From Lysinibacillus odysseyi (lineage in GTDB: Bacteria > Bacillota > Bacilli > Bacillales_A > Planococcaceae): DNA of 64,000 bases. A program made the position numbers and the translations under genes. Location: positions 1,116,001 through 1,180,000 of the forward strand of contig JABUKB010000001.1 in the NCBI GenBank assembly GCA_014595895.1. Direction: 5' to 3'. Shown piece by piece: positions 38,011 to 46,615 of the stretch (the stretch's first letter is position 1; the number at the start of each line of letters is the position of its first letter). The notes beneath the pieces are model-generated. The model saw only the letters and a program-made list of their open reading frames with translations, did no database searches and was not told where the DNA came from.

Positions 38011-38535
38011 ATGCAAGAAGATACACAAATGATACAACAAATTTTACAAGGTAATCAGGCAGCTATCGATGAATTAGTCCAACGATATTATGATGAAATA
38101 TTTCGTTACATCGTACGGATAGGATGTTCAAATGAGGAGGCGATGGATCTAACCCAAGAAGTATTCATCATTATGATGAAATCTATTGCTACATATCAAG
38201 AACAAGGTCATTTTCGAGCATGGCTATATAAGATTGCACATAACCAAACGATGAATGTATTTAAAAAGAAAAAACGGGAATCTGTTCATTTCATTAAAGA
38301 AGAAAGAAATAAGGTTATGGAGGATTTTAGTGAAAATGTAGCAAATCAAGCATTTGTAGAAGATTTATTGAAGCAATTGCCGGCTAAACAGCGTAATGTA
38401 CTCATTCTGAAGTATTATCACGGCTTTAAATCAAAAGAAATTGCCAAGATTACAAGAAGTACATTGCCAGCAGTCAAATCGAGATTATTTCAAGCGTTAC
38501 AAAAATTAAAGAAATATATCGAGGAGGAAAAGTAA
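38011..38535 (+). CDS. ECF-type RNA polymerase sigma factor
   Basis: A 174-residue sigma-70 factor with only regions 2 and 4. Region 2 spans about 20-90 (YYDEIFRYIVRIGCSNEEAMDLTQEVFIIMMKS...FRAWLYKIAHNQTMNVFKK), and region 4 about 115-170 (LPAKQRNVLILKYYHGFKSKEIAKITRSTLPAVKSRLFQALQ). TGGAGG precedes ATG 38011. It is the first of five overlapping genes that continue with three membrane proteins and an ABC ATPase, so it probably directs that operon. No classical zinc-binding anti-sigma factor is present; the next gene may take that role. Confidence 0.92.
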   Translation: MQEDTQMIQQILQGNQAAIDELVQRYYDEIFRYIVRIGCSNEEAMDLTQEVFIIMMKSIATYQEQGHFRAWLYKIAHNQTMNVFKKKKRESVHFIKEERNKVMEDFSENVANQAFVEDLLKQLPAKQRNVLILKYYHGFKSKEIAKITRSTLPAVKSRLFQALQKLKKYIEEEK

Positions 38536-39294
38536 TTGAGCAAAAAGAAAGATGAAAAAATATTGCACATTTTAGAACCACATGCTCACATTCCAATAAA
38601 TCAGCAGCATAAAGAAAGTGTTGCAGCAACATTAAAAGCATTTGTACCGGTTTCTGAACAAAGTACAAAAGTGATTTTTAAACAATTGTTTAGACAGGCT
38701 GTGATGGAGATTTGGCATCGTCAAAAGATAGCGCTATGTACGCTATTTTTATTACTGTTTAGTTTTTACTTGATTTTACCCGACTCATTTGACTACACGC
38801 TTCTATTTTTAGTAACAACCCCTTTACCTTTATTACTAATAGGTTGGCGAATATTAGAAAATCTTGGAGAAGATATGGTAGAGCTATTATTAACGTATAA
38901 ATATACTTTTCAGCAATTACTATGTGCCAAAATAGTTGCGATTTGTAGTATAGCTTTTATTTATTATACATTCTTAGGCATTTCTTTGATATTTGCGATG
39001 AATGAAAATTTACTGCAATCCATTTTGCAGTTACTTATTATGGGTATAACACCTATTTTAATTTGGGCTGTGGTGCTACTTATTGTACAAATTCAATATC
39101 GTAGTAATTCCATCTGGGGCATTTTCAGTATGGGGTGGATTTTGTTTTCTATTTTAGTTATTTATACACCCTTAGGAGAAATGTTATTAGCTGTTCATGT
39201 AGGCTTTTATGTGCTTTTTAATGGTATTTTATTTTTTTCACTAGTGAAATTACTTAGCAAAACTTGGCGATTGGAGAGGGTAACAGTTGGTTAG
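38536..39294 (+). CDS. Membrane protein, possible anti-sigma/permease hybrid
   Basis: A 252-residue protein with a soluble N-terminal part of about 60 residues (KILHILEPHAHIPINQQHKES) and six helices. TTG 38536 directly follows the sigma stop, with GAGGAGG 8 bases upstream. The membrane part carries MVELLLTYKYTFQQLLCAKI after the second helix, a motif shared with the next two genes (MELLATYKYGRKIFLLVKL and EVILSTKYGKRHLLAIRF). It thus looks like a third ABC permease paralogue whose N-terminal extension could contact the sigma factor. The hybrid role is inference. Confidence 0.7.
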   Translation: MSKKKDEKILHILEPHAHIPINQQHKESVAATLKAFVPVSEQSTKVIFKQLFRQAVMEIWHRQKIALCTLFLLLFSFYLILPDSFDYTLLFLVTTPLPLLLIGWRILENLGEDMVELLLTYKYTFQQLLCAKIVAICSIAFIYYTFLGISLIFAMNENLLQSILQLLIMGITPILIWAVVLLIVQIQYRSNSIWGIFSMGWILFSILVIYTPLGEMLLAVHVGFYVLFNGILFFSLVKLLSKTWRLERVTVG

Positions 39295-40087
39295 TACATT
39301 AATAAGAATGGAACTAAAAAAGCTCGTTATGCAAAAAGAAATTCACATCATTTTAGCTATATGTACACTAATGATCGGGCTTTCTCAAAAAGTATATTAT
39401 TCAGTTGAAGAAGTACAACTATATAGATTTTCAAAAAGCCTCCTTGATTTCGTTCCTATGGTTGGATATTTATTTTTGCTATTCCCGATCATTGTTGCTG
39501 TTGCTAGAGTTTTACCATTTGAATATGAACAAAAAATGATGGAGCTACTGGCTACATATAAATATGGAAGAAAAATATTTTTATTAGTAAAACTTATCGT
39601 TTTATTTTGCTACTGTGCGTTTATTGTATTTTATTTCTTTTTAGTTGCAGGGATTATTAGCTATTTCTTTTACGGTTTAGACAATTGGATGCTAGATATT
39701 GAAAGTATAGGTTATATGTATATAGATTTGGGAGGAGAATGGCGTGTTTGGGAAGTTTTAGCGTTTGAATATGTCTATTTACTGTTAAGTACGTTTACTT
39801 TTGTACTTTGTTTATTTTTAGTAGCTCAATTTGTTCGAAGAAGCATCTTTATTATGCTTATAGGCGGAGCAACCTTTTTAGTTGTTGAATTATTTGATAA
39901 ATACGTCACACGTTTTATAAATCACGATTATATCAACCTTATTATTAAATACAGTTTTAATAGGTTAGTGAATTTTGAATTTTTAAATGTATTTACATTT
40001 CCTCAACTATTTATAGGGCTAATAATTGGGATGCTGCTACTTATAATCGTAAATATTTTAGTAGAGGGGATAACAGTAAATGATTAG
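39287..40087 (+). CDS. ABC transporter permease-like membrane protein 1
   Basis: A 266-residue protein with six helices, of the ABC-2/YtrC-like permease type. It begins MVSTLIRMELKKLVMQKE, a short amphipathic entry helix typical of such permeases, and has the coupling-like loop EQKMMELLATYKYGRK after helix 2. TTG 39287 overlaps the previous gene by 8 bases and is preceded by GGAGAGGG. The next gene overlaps it by 8 bases. The substrate is unknown; lipid, peptide or antibiotic export are possible. Confidence 0.78.
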   Translation: MVSTLIRMELKKLVMQKEIHIILAICTLMIGLSQKVYYSVEEVQLYRFSKSLLDFVPMVGYLFLLFPIIVAVARVLPFEYEQKMMELLATYKYGRKIFLLVKLIVLFCYCAFIVFYFFLVAGIISYFFYGLDNWMLDIESIGYMYIDLGGEWRVWEVLAFEYVYLLLSTFTFVLCLFLVAQFVRRSIFIMLIGGATFLVVELFDKYVTRFINHDYINLIIKYSFNRLVNFEFLNVFTFPQLFIGLIIGMLLLIIVNILVEGITVND

Positions 40088-40811
40088 CTGGGAACTAAAA
40101 AAACTACTAAAACCTACTTGGATCGTCATTGTTTTAGGGTTAGTTGCCTCTATTTGGGCGTTAATGATGTACTATGCTAGTGTTTCAGGAGAACAGCGTG
40201 TTATAGAGAGATTTTTTTCTTACTGGTCCGTATTAGGTTCTTTAACATTTGGAGGAATCATTTTATTTGTGAGTACGAAATTATTCAGCTTAGACGATGA
40301 GCAACGTATAAAAGAGGTTATTTTGTCAACGAAGTATGGCAAACGTCACTTGTTAGCTATTCGATTTTTTACCATTATTATTTTTACTGCAATTGTATTT
40401 AGCTTGCTAACCTTCATACAAGTCATAGGGCTAATGTTGTTTGTAGAGAATGAATATATGGCTTTTAAAGAATCATACTTTCTTCAATTATTGGTCGTTT
40501 TTGTTGGTAGTCAATTGTTCGCTGTTTTTTCAGCTTGTTTATGTACTATATTTTCTTCACATACAACAACCATTACGTTTTGTGCCTTTCTTTTTGGCTT
40601 TACATATATTTTTAGGTCAAATGATGGGGCAGAACAACTCTCAATTTTTTTGTTTAGTGACTTATTAGATAAAGGCTTTTTTTCTTATTTAATGCGTGCA
40701 GATTTGGTAACAAACATATCATTAAGTTCTTTTAGCAATTGGTATAGCTTACTCATGAATATGACAGTAATGCTGATGCTCACTATTCAATCAAGGAGAC
40801 ATGAATTATGA
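40080..40811 (+). CDS. ABC transporter permease-like membrane protein 2
   Basis: A 243-residue protein with six helices, starting MISWELKKLLKPTW, the same entry-helix design as the gene before it. It has the related loop RIKEVILSTKYGKRHLL after helix 2. The two proteins probably form a heterodimeric membrane channel for the ATPase downstream. ATG 40080 is 9 bases behind GAGGGG and overlaps the upstream gene by 8 bases; it overlaps the ATPase gene by 4. Confidence 0.78.
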   Translation: MISWELKKLLKPTWIVIVLGLVASIWALMMYYASVSGEQRVIERFFSYWSVLGSLTFGGIILFVSTKLFSLDDEQRIKEVILSTKYGKRHLLAIRFFTIIIFTAIVFSLLTFIQVIGLMLFVENEYMAFKESYFLQLLVVFVGSQLFAVFSACLCTIFSSHTTTITFCAFLFGFTYIFRSNDGAEQLSIFLFSDLLDKGFFSYLMRADLVTNISLSSFSNWYSLLMNMTVMLMLTIQSRRHEL

Positions 40812-41695
40812 AACTTAAAGTTGAACAGGTTACACACCAATATAAAAATTTCACAGCTCTTAACAATATAAATTTTGAATTTACACCAGGTATTTATGGA
40901 TTACTTGGACCAAATGGGGCTGGCAAATCTACATTCATGCGAATTTTAGTAGACGTACTTGCACCAACCTCAGGGATGGTGAATTATAACGGACGGAATA
41001 TCACTGTGTTAAAGAGTCAATACAGAGAGGTATTAGGTTATTTACCACAAGATTTTAATGGCTATCCTCACTTTACTGCGTATCAATTTTTATTATATGT
41101 AGCTAATCTGAAGGGACTTTCCAAAGCTTCTGCTAAACAGCGTGTAAATGAATTATTACAATTAGTGGGACTCGATGATGCTAAAAATAAAAAGTTAAAG
41201 GGTTTTTCAGGAGGGATGAAACGTCGAGTAGGCATTGCACAGGCATTAATAAATGACCCGGATATTTTAATTTTAGATGAACCGACTGCAGGACTAGATC
41301 CAAGTGAGCGCATACGTTTAAGAGGTATTTTGTCAAAGATGGCTAAACATAAAATCATTATATTATCCACTCACATTGTTTCAGATATAGAATCTGTGGC
41401 AGATCAAGTACTTTTATTACGAAAAGGGGAATTAATTGAACACGCTACTCCGGCTCATTTTCTAGAAAAAATGTATAGTCAGGTTTGGACCATCACGTTA
41501 ACAGAACAAGAGGCATTAGTATTAATGGATACATTCATTGTAAGTAATATACATCAACAAGGGGCATCTGTTGAGTTACGAATCGTGGCTGCACAAAAGC
41601 CCCATCCGGACGCAATAAATGTAACTCCGAGGCTAGAAGATATTTATGTATATCATTTCGGAAATCCTCATCAAGTTAACAATCATTCATTTTGA
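40808..41695 (+). CDS. ABC transporter ATP-binding protein
   Basis: A 295-residue ATPase: Walker A GPNGAGKST (34-42), Q-loop in YLPQDFNG, signature FSGGMKRR (about 137-144), Walker B ILILDEPTAGLDP and the His switch in STHIV. The C-terminal 70 residues form an extra domain, as in drug- and lantibiotic-resistance exporters (CcmA/BcrA-like). Its position at the end of the sigma operon, with overlaps to the permeases, indicates one exporter of one ATPase and two or three membrane subunits. AAGGAGAC precedes ATG 40808. Confidence 0.9.
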   Translation: MKLKVEQVTHQYKNFTALNNINFEFTPGIYGLLGPNGAGKSTFMRILVDVLAPTSGMVNYNGRNITVLKSQYREVLGYLPQDFNGYPHFTAYQFLLYVANLKGLSKASAKQRVNELLQLVGLDDAKNKKLKGFSGGMKRRVGIAQALINDPDILILDEPTAGLDPSERIRLRGILSKMAKHKIIILSTHIVSDIESVADQVLLLRKGELIEHATPAHFLEKMYSQVWTITLTEQEALVLMDTFIVSNIHQQGASVELRIVAAQKPHPDAINVTPRLEDIYVYHFGNPHQVNNHSF

Positions 41696-41728
41696 GAGAA
41701 TTTAGTTTAAAATGCTAAAAACTTAAGC

Positions 41729-41765
41729 GAGCTCCTGTTTATATTTTGACAGGGGCTTATTATAT
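41729..41765 (+). terminator. Terminator of the sigma-ABC operon
   Basis: AGCTCCTGT pairs with ACAGGGGCT, followed by TATTATATTT. Weaker U-tract than others here. Between it and 42006 nothing was recognised. Confidence 0.6.
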
Positions 41766-42006
41766 TTGAACAACTAAATCTACATGAGGGATAGATCCAG
41801 CTAGTCAGGTAATCATTATAAAGGTTCTAAGCTTTATCATAGGCTATTGTAGTGCATTATTATCGAAATCGAATGCTGAATAGAGTCAGTAATTTTTTCT
41901 ATATATCATAGGTGTAAGAATAGAACGAATATTATAAATTATCCGACACTATAGTTTTTTAAATAATTTTAACCAACAGCTACTAAGAAAAGAAGAGCAA
42001 AAATGC

Positions 42007-42035
42007 AAAAAATCCGCGCTTCATAATGAGCACGG
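42007..42035 (-). terminator. Terminator of the 59-residue gene
   Basis: On the minus strand CCGTGCT pairs with AGCGCGG (one G-U), then ATTTTTT, 16 bases behind the stop. Confidence 0.65.
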
Positions 42036-42050
42036 ACAGAACAGGGCAAG

Positions 42051-42230
42051 TTACACACCCATTTTACGGCGTGTATTGCTTGTTTTTTTCGTTTGTTGAC
42101 TTGTCATTTTTTTGGTTGAAGTATCGCCTTTTGTATTTCCTTTACTTGCTGCCGCTTGTTTCTTTTTGTTTGCTAATTGTTGCTGAATGGCTTCTTGCAG
42201 CGTCATTTTTTTCTTTGGTTGATCAGACAT
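42051..42230 (-). CDS. Small Lys/Gln/Thr-rich protein
   Basis: A 59-residue protein beginning MSDQPKKKMTLQEAIQQQLA and ending SNTRRKMGV. AGGAGG lies 8 bases before the ATG at 42230, and a terminator follows the TAA at 42051, so the unit looks like a real gene although short. The N-terminal 25 residues could form an amphipathic helix; the rest is basic and probably disordered (pI very high). It may bind nucleic acid or another acidic partner, which is inference only. The plus-strand frame over the same bases has no such support. Confidence 0.7.
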   Translation of the reverse strand: MSDQPKKKMTLQEAIQQQLANKKKQAAASKGNTKGDTSTKKMTSQQTKKTSNTRRKMGV

Positions 42231-42454
42231 AATTATTTCCTCCTTTTGAAATATGTAGTGAGTTCAGTATACGTGGTGAATAGTGATTTGGGAAGGAATA
42301 TGTATGAGGGAATCGGTGACAAGCTACAGATCATTCTATTTTCTTTCATGGAAAAGCGTGAATAGCTAGAATTCGTCCTGTATACACGTATAAATTCGCA
42401 TGCAAAACATTATATAATAGGTATAGCTATAATTATCCAAAGAGGAGATGTCGT

Positions 42455-43012
42455 ATGGGTTCATTTGGAGAAAAAATGGAGCAAACAGATGCCATATTAG
42501 AGAAGTTAGATGAATTAGATGTGATGTGTGAGCTAAATGGTATTCAGGCCCAAATCTTAATTTTAGGTGGTGCCGGGCTACTTCTATTAATGGAAATGCA
42601 TGAACGAAAATTTAGACCTACCAGAGACATCGATATAAATATATTGTCATCGACGGATGAAGCAGGGATTCGCAAAATCTTACAGGACTTGGCGATCGAT
42701 ATACTGGACGGTGTAGTAGAAGTGCCGCCGATGGAAGATTTTAAAGAGAAAGAGAAGCTTAAAATTGAAGATGCAGGTTTTCAAAATATCGAAGTCTTTG
42801 TCCCTACAATCGAATTATTGGCCTGTACAAAGATTTTTTCAAAGCGGGAGAAAGATCTGCAAGATTTGCGTGAAACGGATTTATTAGTCATTTGCAATAA
42901 GGATGCACTTTTGGAAATGGTTGATGAATATAAAGATTATTTACTGAATCCACACGACCCAGATCTAAACTACTATCAATTAGTTCACATTTTTGAACAA
43001 AAGGGTATATAA
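42455..43012 (+). CDS. Nucleotidyltransferase-fold protein (DUF6036-like)
   Basis: A 185-residue protein with the core motifs of a minimal nucleotidyltransferase: LILGGAGLLLLMEM followed by RPTRDIDINIL, i.e. GG then DxD with a third acidic residue possible in NIEVFVPTIELLAC. This matches the DUF6036/AbiEii-like pattern often seen in toxin-antitoxin and phage-defence contexts. GAGGAG precedes ATG 42455 by 8 bases. The next small gene starts 43 bases after its stop in the same direction and may be its partner. No enzymatic activity can be proven from sequence. Confidence 0.7.
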   Translation: MGSFGEKMEQTDAILEKLDELDVMCELNGIQAQILILGGAGLLLLMEMHERKFRPTRDIDINILSSTDEAGIRKILQDLAIDILDGVVEVPPMEDFKEKEKLKIEDAGFQNIEVFVPTIELLACTKIFSKREKDLQDLRETDLLVICNKDALLEMVDEYKDYLLNPHDPDLNYYQLVHIFEQKGI

Positions 43013-43055
43013 TAAAGATATATAGAAGAAAGTATAAGAAAGGTGGTGTATTTGC

Positions 43056-43394
43056 ATGGTAACCGTACAGCAATTCAGACAGGCATTATTAAAAGAAGCT
43101 GATGTATTGAAGGAAGAAGCAACCGTTTACCGTCAGCAAACGGCCGCATATTCGTTACAAGTACTGGAGACTGTGCAAGAGGTGACACCATTCTTTAATA
43201 GAGCGAGTGCCATGGACATTGTAGCCCGTGTACTCAACACTATGGATGTGGATCGTCAAGTGGATGTGGCGAAGATGCTGCATGTGCTGTCTGTCGATTT
43301 GCGTAACCAACAACAGTTTTCAGCAGATTTCCGAGAGAAAGTAGCAGAGCGAAAACGGAATCGAAAACGTGTATCCTTTGTGTTAACAAAATAA
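43056..43394 (+). CDS. Small helical protein next to the nucleotidyltransferase
   Basis: A 112-residue, almost entirely helical protein with a basic C-terminus (EKVAERKRNRKRV). AGGTGGTG precedes ATG 43056. No transmembrane part and no recognised domain. It shares direction with the nucleotidyltransferase-like gene upstream and ends at a strong terminator, so both are probably one transcript. It could be an antitoxin-like partner, but nothing in the sequence proves it. Confidence 0.65.
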   Translation: MVTVQQFRQALLKEADVLKEEATVYRQQTAAYSLQVLETVQEVTPFFNRASAMDIVARVLNTMDVDRQVDVAKMLHVLSVDLRNQQQFSADFREKVAERKRNRKRVSFVLTK

Positions 43395-43442
43395 AAAAAT
43401 CGTGAATCGGCACATTTTTCGGCGCTTGTTCACGATTTTTTT
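43395..43442. terminator. Strong terminator
   Basis: AAAAAATCGTGAA pairs with TTCACGATTTTTT; the loop itself holds a short GGC/GCGC stem. It directly follows the 112-residue gene. Confidence 0.9.
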
Positions 43443-43549
43443 ATGCCCTAATGTATGCGATTAGTCTGGCTTATATAGAAAAAGGGAAGCGTGCGTATCG
43501 TCTCACCTCATACCGCGCTTTTTGAACGGGCTAGGAAGGATAGACAGCT

Positions 43550-43990
43550 TTATTTTTTCACTTGCGCCTCATAAACCGTAATCCAGTCCTCAGGTGTCAT
43601 CTTTGTCAGTAGCTCACCGATTAGCTCATAGGGGATATGTTTCGTATTGGTAAAGCGTATGCAGCTTTTTCCCATATTCAGCTTTGTTGGGACTTGTTTT
43701 TTATACTCTTGTTGAAACCAATTCAGTAATTCAGGCTTTGCATAAATGCCTAAATGATATAAGGCAAGATGGCGCTTTTGCGCGGCAAGCCCTAAAAACG
43801 GTAGCTGCGTATCCGGTGTCACATGATAACCCTCCGGATAGGTAGAGAAGGGGACGACATAGCCAATCCCGCCGTATTGCTCAACCTTTTCAAAACCTCC
43901 CGGTAAATGTGTATCGACTGTCTCCATTAATTTGATAAGGGCATCACGCCACTTCTCATCGACATTCTCAATATAATTCTCAATATTCAT
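43550..43990 (-). CDS. DUF1801 (YdhG-like) domain protein
   Basis: A 146-residue protein of the DUF1801/YdhG fold. It has the early motif WRDALIKLMETVDTHLPGGFEK and the middle AAQKRHLALYHLGIY, with the end KTNTKHIPYELIGELL-like. The function of this family is not settled; some members bind iron chaperone-like (frataxin-type) folds. It follows the ankyrin lipoprotein gene by a few bases. The start is uncertain: ATG 43990 is given, while an in-frame GTG at 44002 sits very close to AAGGCGG. Confidence 0.75.
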   Translation of the reverse strand: MNIENYIENVDEKWRDALIKLMETVDTHLPGGFEKVEQYGGIGYVVPFSTYPEGYHVTPDTQLPFLGLAAQKRHLALYHLGIYAKPELLNWFQQEYKKQVPTKLNMGKSCIRFTNTKHIPYELIGELLTKMTPEDWITVYEAQVKK

Positions 43991-44008
43991 TTGTTTGAAC
44001 ACACCGCC

Positions 44009-44668
44009 TTAATGGGTTGCGCCTGCTTTGATTAAAATTTCAACAATTTCATCAAATCCGCGCTCTTTCGCATGGGCCAGTGGTGTCACGCCATTTGAAT
44101 CGGCTATATGGACATCTGCACCATGCTCGATCAGCATCTCCACGACTTGTTGCTGTGTTTTATCACCGTCATTTAAAATAATCGCTTCTAGTAAAGCTGT
44201 CCACCCTAAATCATTTATATGATTGACGTCAATTGTTGTTTCATTCAGCAATAGCTCTATGACATCTACATAACCGTGCTCGGCTGCAGGAATTACTGCC
44301 ACGCCTCCATAGCGGTTCGTAATCGTTGGATCGGCACCTGCTTCAATCGTCATACGGACAATGTCTTTGTAGCCTTCCGCACCGGCATATAGAAAGGGAG
44401 AATTGAGCATATCATCTTGCTTATTAACGTCAGCACCTGCATCTATTAAGATTTCAGCTATTTCTACTTGATTTTGATAAGTTGCGTACATAAGCGGTGT
44501 ACGACCTTTTTCGTCTTGCATATTCACATCAATGTCTCCGAGCATCGCTTGCACTGCCTCGATATCATTTTGTTCAATTGCTTGCCAAATCGTCATTTCC
44601 ATAGCTCCTTCCTGTGTCTGACACCCTATTAAAAAAATAAGAGAACACATAACTAGAAGCTTTTTCAT
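44009..44668 (-). CDS. Ankyrin-repeat lipoprotein
   Basis: A 219-residue exported protein. It has a lipoprotein signal MKKLLVMCSLIFLIGC, then about six ankyrin repeats (for example GRTPLMYATYQNQVEIAEILIDAGADVN and GVTPLAHAKERGFDEIVEILIKAGA). Cys16 should be lipidated, placing the repeats on the outer membrane face. Ankyrin repeats bind proteins; in bacteria such lipoproteins occur next to catalases and in immunity roles, but no partner is evident here. The DUF1801 gene begins just behind it, so the two form an operon. Confidence 0.88.
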   Translation of the reverse strand: MKKLLVMCSLIFLIGCQTQEGAMEMTIWQAIEQNDIEAVQAMLGDIDVNMQDEKGRTPLMYATYQNQVEIAEILIDAGADVNKQDDMLNSPFLYAGAEGYKDIVRMTIEAGADPTITNRYGGVAVIPAAEHGYVDVIELLLNETTIDVNHINDLGWTALLEAIILNDGDKTQQQVVEMLIEHGADVHIADSNGVTPLAHAKERGFDEIVEILIKAGATH

Positions 44669-44811
44669 CGCATACCCTCCTAGTTAAAGTTTTATAGTTT
44701 CAGTGTACAAGTGGGGGAATGAGTTGTCCATTTTCTGATAAGCAGGTTTTCAATTGGCCTATCGGTGTAAGGAATTCCTTGATTCGGTTTAATAAATATA
44801 AAATAAAGAGA

Positions 44812-45270
44812 TTACTTTAAACGTTTAATTTTCAATGTCTTACAGGAAATATAAAGCTTTGCTTGTGAATGTAGTAAAATTTCGTGTTTGATTTTCTGAT
44901 CCTTACCTAGCAACAGCTCATCATATCCCCATTCATCGAGTCCGCGACGACCACCGTCAACAAGTTTAAGTGGCTTGTTACTATAAACATTACGCGCGGT
45001 ATCGTAATCTATCGTAAATTGATCGACCTCGAACCATTTAATTTGATAGTTCTTACCATTCCGATGCTTGATATGCATTTTTATAGCGGTTGGATTTTTA
45101 CATTTGCCGTCGGATGTATTGAGGATTTGGATAGTTAATACTTTCCCGTCATGAAAGGAATCGGTTGAAAGAAACTTCTTTGTTTTATTATGTAAGCGCG
45201 GATATACTTTAGCTTTTGCTTTCTCGTATGCCACTAGACTTTCGTATGTTGTATCGGTTAAGTACTTCAT
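44812..45270 (-). CDS. Hypothetical protein
   Basis: A 152-residue soluble, very basic protein (MKYLTDTTYESLVAYEKAKAK... ending KTLKIKRLK). It has no signal peptide or membrane part. The middle reads IQILNTSDGKCKNPTAIKMHI and KWFEVDQFTIDYDT, beta-rich. GGAGAA precedes the ATG at 45270. I recognise no family. Standing alone between the ankyrin operon and the HAD gene, it gives no context clue. Confidence 0.65.
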   Translation of the reverse strand: MKYLTDTTYESLVAYEKAKAKVYPRLHNKTKKFLSTDSFHDGKVLTIQILNTSDGKCKNPTAIKMHIKHRNGKNYQIKWFEVDQFTIDYDTARNVYSNKPLKLVDGGRRGLDEWGYDELLLGKDQKIKHEILLHSQAKLYISCKTLKIKRLK

Positions 45271-45423
45271 TGAATCTTCTCCTTTAGAGTGTTTATATAA
45301 AAGATTCTATTTAATAGATTCTAAAACCTTTTACAGTCATTGATAATTTATGGAAACACGGTATACACGGCACAGTTTTGCTGTAAAATAGAGAAGACTA
45401 TTTTAAGAGACGGAGACAAACGC

Positions 45424-46044
45424 ATGAAAACAATTATTTTTGACTTTGATGGCACGATTGCTGATTCTACAGCAGTCTTTCGCGATGCTTGGAACGAGTA
45501 CGCGTCCGTTTATCATTATGAGCAGGTAGATAGGCATCATATTGCAGAAACCAGCCACATGACATTGCAACAGCGTGCGAAACACTTTCGTTTTCCAATG
45601 CACAAACTGCCGATCATTCTACCAAAACTTTATCGCTATTTTCGAGAGCGTGCGAATGAAGTGAAATTATTTGATGGGGTAGGCGAGATGCTGAAAGCCT
45701 TGCATGCAAAGGGTTATCAAATTTGCATTCTATCTTCTAATTCTGTAGAAAATATAGAAGCAGTGCTCCAACATCATAATATTTCAATCATTCATCATGT
45801 AATCAGTGCTGGCAAGATATTTGGCAAGGATGCCGCATTGAAGAAGTTTATGAAGGCACAGCGACTCTCACCGACGGACATTTTATACATAGGTGATGAA
45901 TTCCGTGATTTGGAGGCCTGCAACAAGGTCGGCATTCCTTTTGGATGGGTGAGCTGGGGACTAGACGGGGATAGCCTTATTCGGTCGCTTAACCCTGTAT
46001 ACTGTTTCGATCGACCAGCTGATATTACGCAGACACTATGTTAA
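45424..46044 (+). CDS. HAD-superfamily phosphatase
   Basis: A 206-residue hydrolase of the phosphoglycolate-phosphatase type. Motif I is IIFDFDGTIADS (nucleophile Asp7, acid/base Asp9), motif II ICILSSNS, motif III Lys in FGKDAALKKF, and motif IV ILYIGDEFRDLEAC. A helical cap (about 15-80) lies between motifs I and II. The substrate is probably a small phosphate ester. ATG 45424 starts the domain exactly; an in-frame start at 45340 would add 28 unlikely residues, although the ribosome site before 45424 is weak (GAGACGGAGAC). Confidence 0.88.
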   Translation: MKTIIFDFDGTIADSTAVFRDAWNEYASVYHYEQVDRHHIAETSHMTLQQRAKHFRFPMHKLPIILPKLYRYFRERANEVKLFDGVGEMLKALHAKGYQICILSSNSVENIEAVLQHHNISIIHHVISAGKIFGKDAALKKFMKAQRLSPTDILYIGDEFRDLEACNKVGIPFGWVSWGLDGDSLIRSLNPVYCFDRPADITQTLC

Positions 46045-46047
46045 AAA

Positions 46048-46098
46048 GCGAAAGGCTACGTTATACCATTCAGTGGTGTACGCAGCCTCTTTCTTATT
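46048..46098. terminator. Terminator between convergent genes
   Basis: GGCTACGTTATACC and GGTGTACGCAGCC form an imperfect long stem with A's left and T's right, between the HAD gene (+) and the small membrane gene (-). Confidence 0.65.
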
Positions 46099-46108
46099 TT
46101 ATTACAGC

Positions 46109-46420
46109 TCATGGAAATCTCGCCCCATAAGGCTCCAGTCTTTCAATTTTACCCTTTCCGGAAATCAGCTTATTGTATGAATAGATAATTTTATACTCTT
46201 TATATTTATCCATTTGTAAATGTTTTAGGTTCCCTTCATTTATTTTCAAATTCCGATTATCCAGGAGCAGATAATATTGGTCATTTTCTTTGACTAGTTG
46301 ATCATCTGTAATCTCTTTTGTCACTGAAACGGAAACCTGCGTAAACAAGTAAGTAAAGCTTATTATAAAAATGATAATAAGGGCGAGAAAAACTTTTTTC
46401 ATTACGTTTAGTTGTGTCAT
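46109..46420 (-). CDS. Small membrane-anchored protein
   Basis: A 103-residue protein with one N-terminal helix (about 9-27) and a short outer domain (DDQLVKENDQYYLLLDN...). There is no lipobox, so the helix is an uncleaved anchor or a signal peptide. GAAGGAGG lies before the start at 46420. Family not recognised; the layout resembles small DUF3139-type proteins, which is not certain. It is divergent from the sigma factor gene 196 bases away. Confidence 0.65.
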   Translation of the reverse strand: MTQLNVMKKVFLALIIIFIISFTYLFTQVSVSVTKEITDDQLVKENDQYYLLLDNRNLKINEGNLKHLQMDKYKEYKIIYSYNKLISGKGKIERLEPYGARFP

Positions 46421-46615
46421 ATATGTACCTCCTTCTGTATAATTAGCGCTTACTATTTATACGTTTCAAGAGACTATTAATTTCAGAAAATTAGGAAATT
46501 AATACTGTCATAGAGTAGTTGACATGAAAAAGTTATTAAAAACATGCGAGATTCTTTAGAAAGCGTTCGTTATAGTTAATGACAAGGCTTTTTCAATCGA
46601 TAAAGGAGCGGACGT

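Noticed and set aside
42026-42232. Plus-strand 68-codon frame
   Set aside because: The opposite strand has a 59-codon gene with ribosome site and terminator; the plus frame is hydrophobic by chance from Lys-rich codons.
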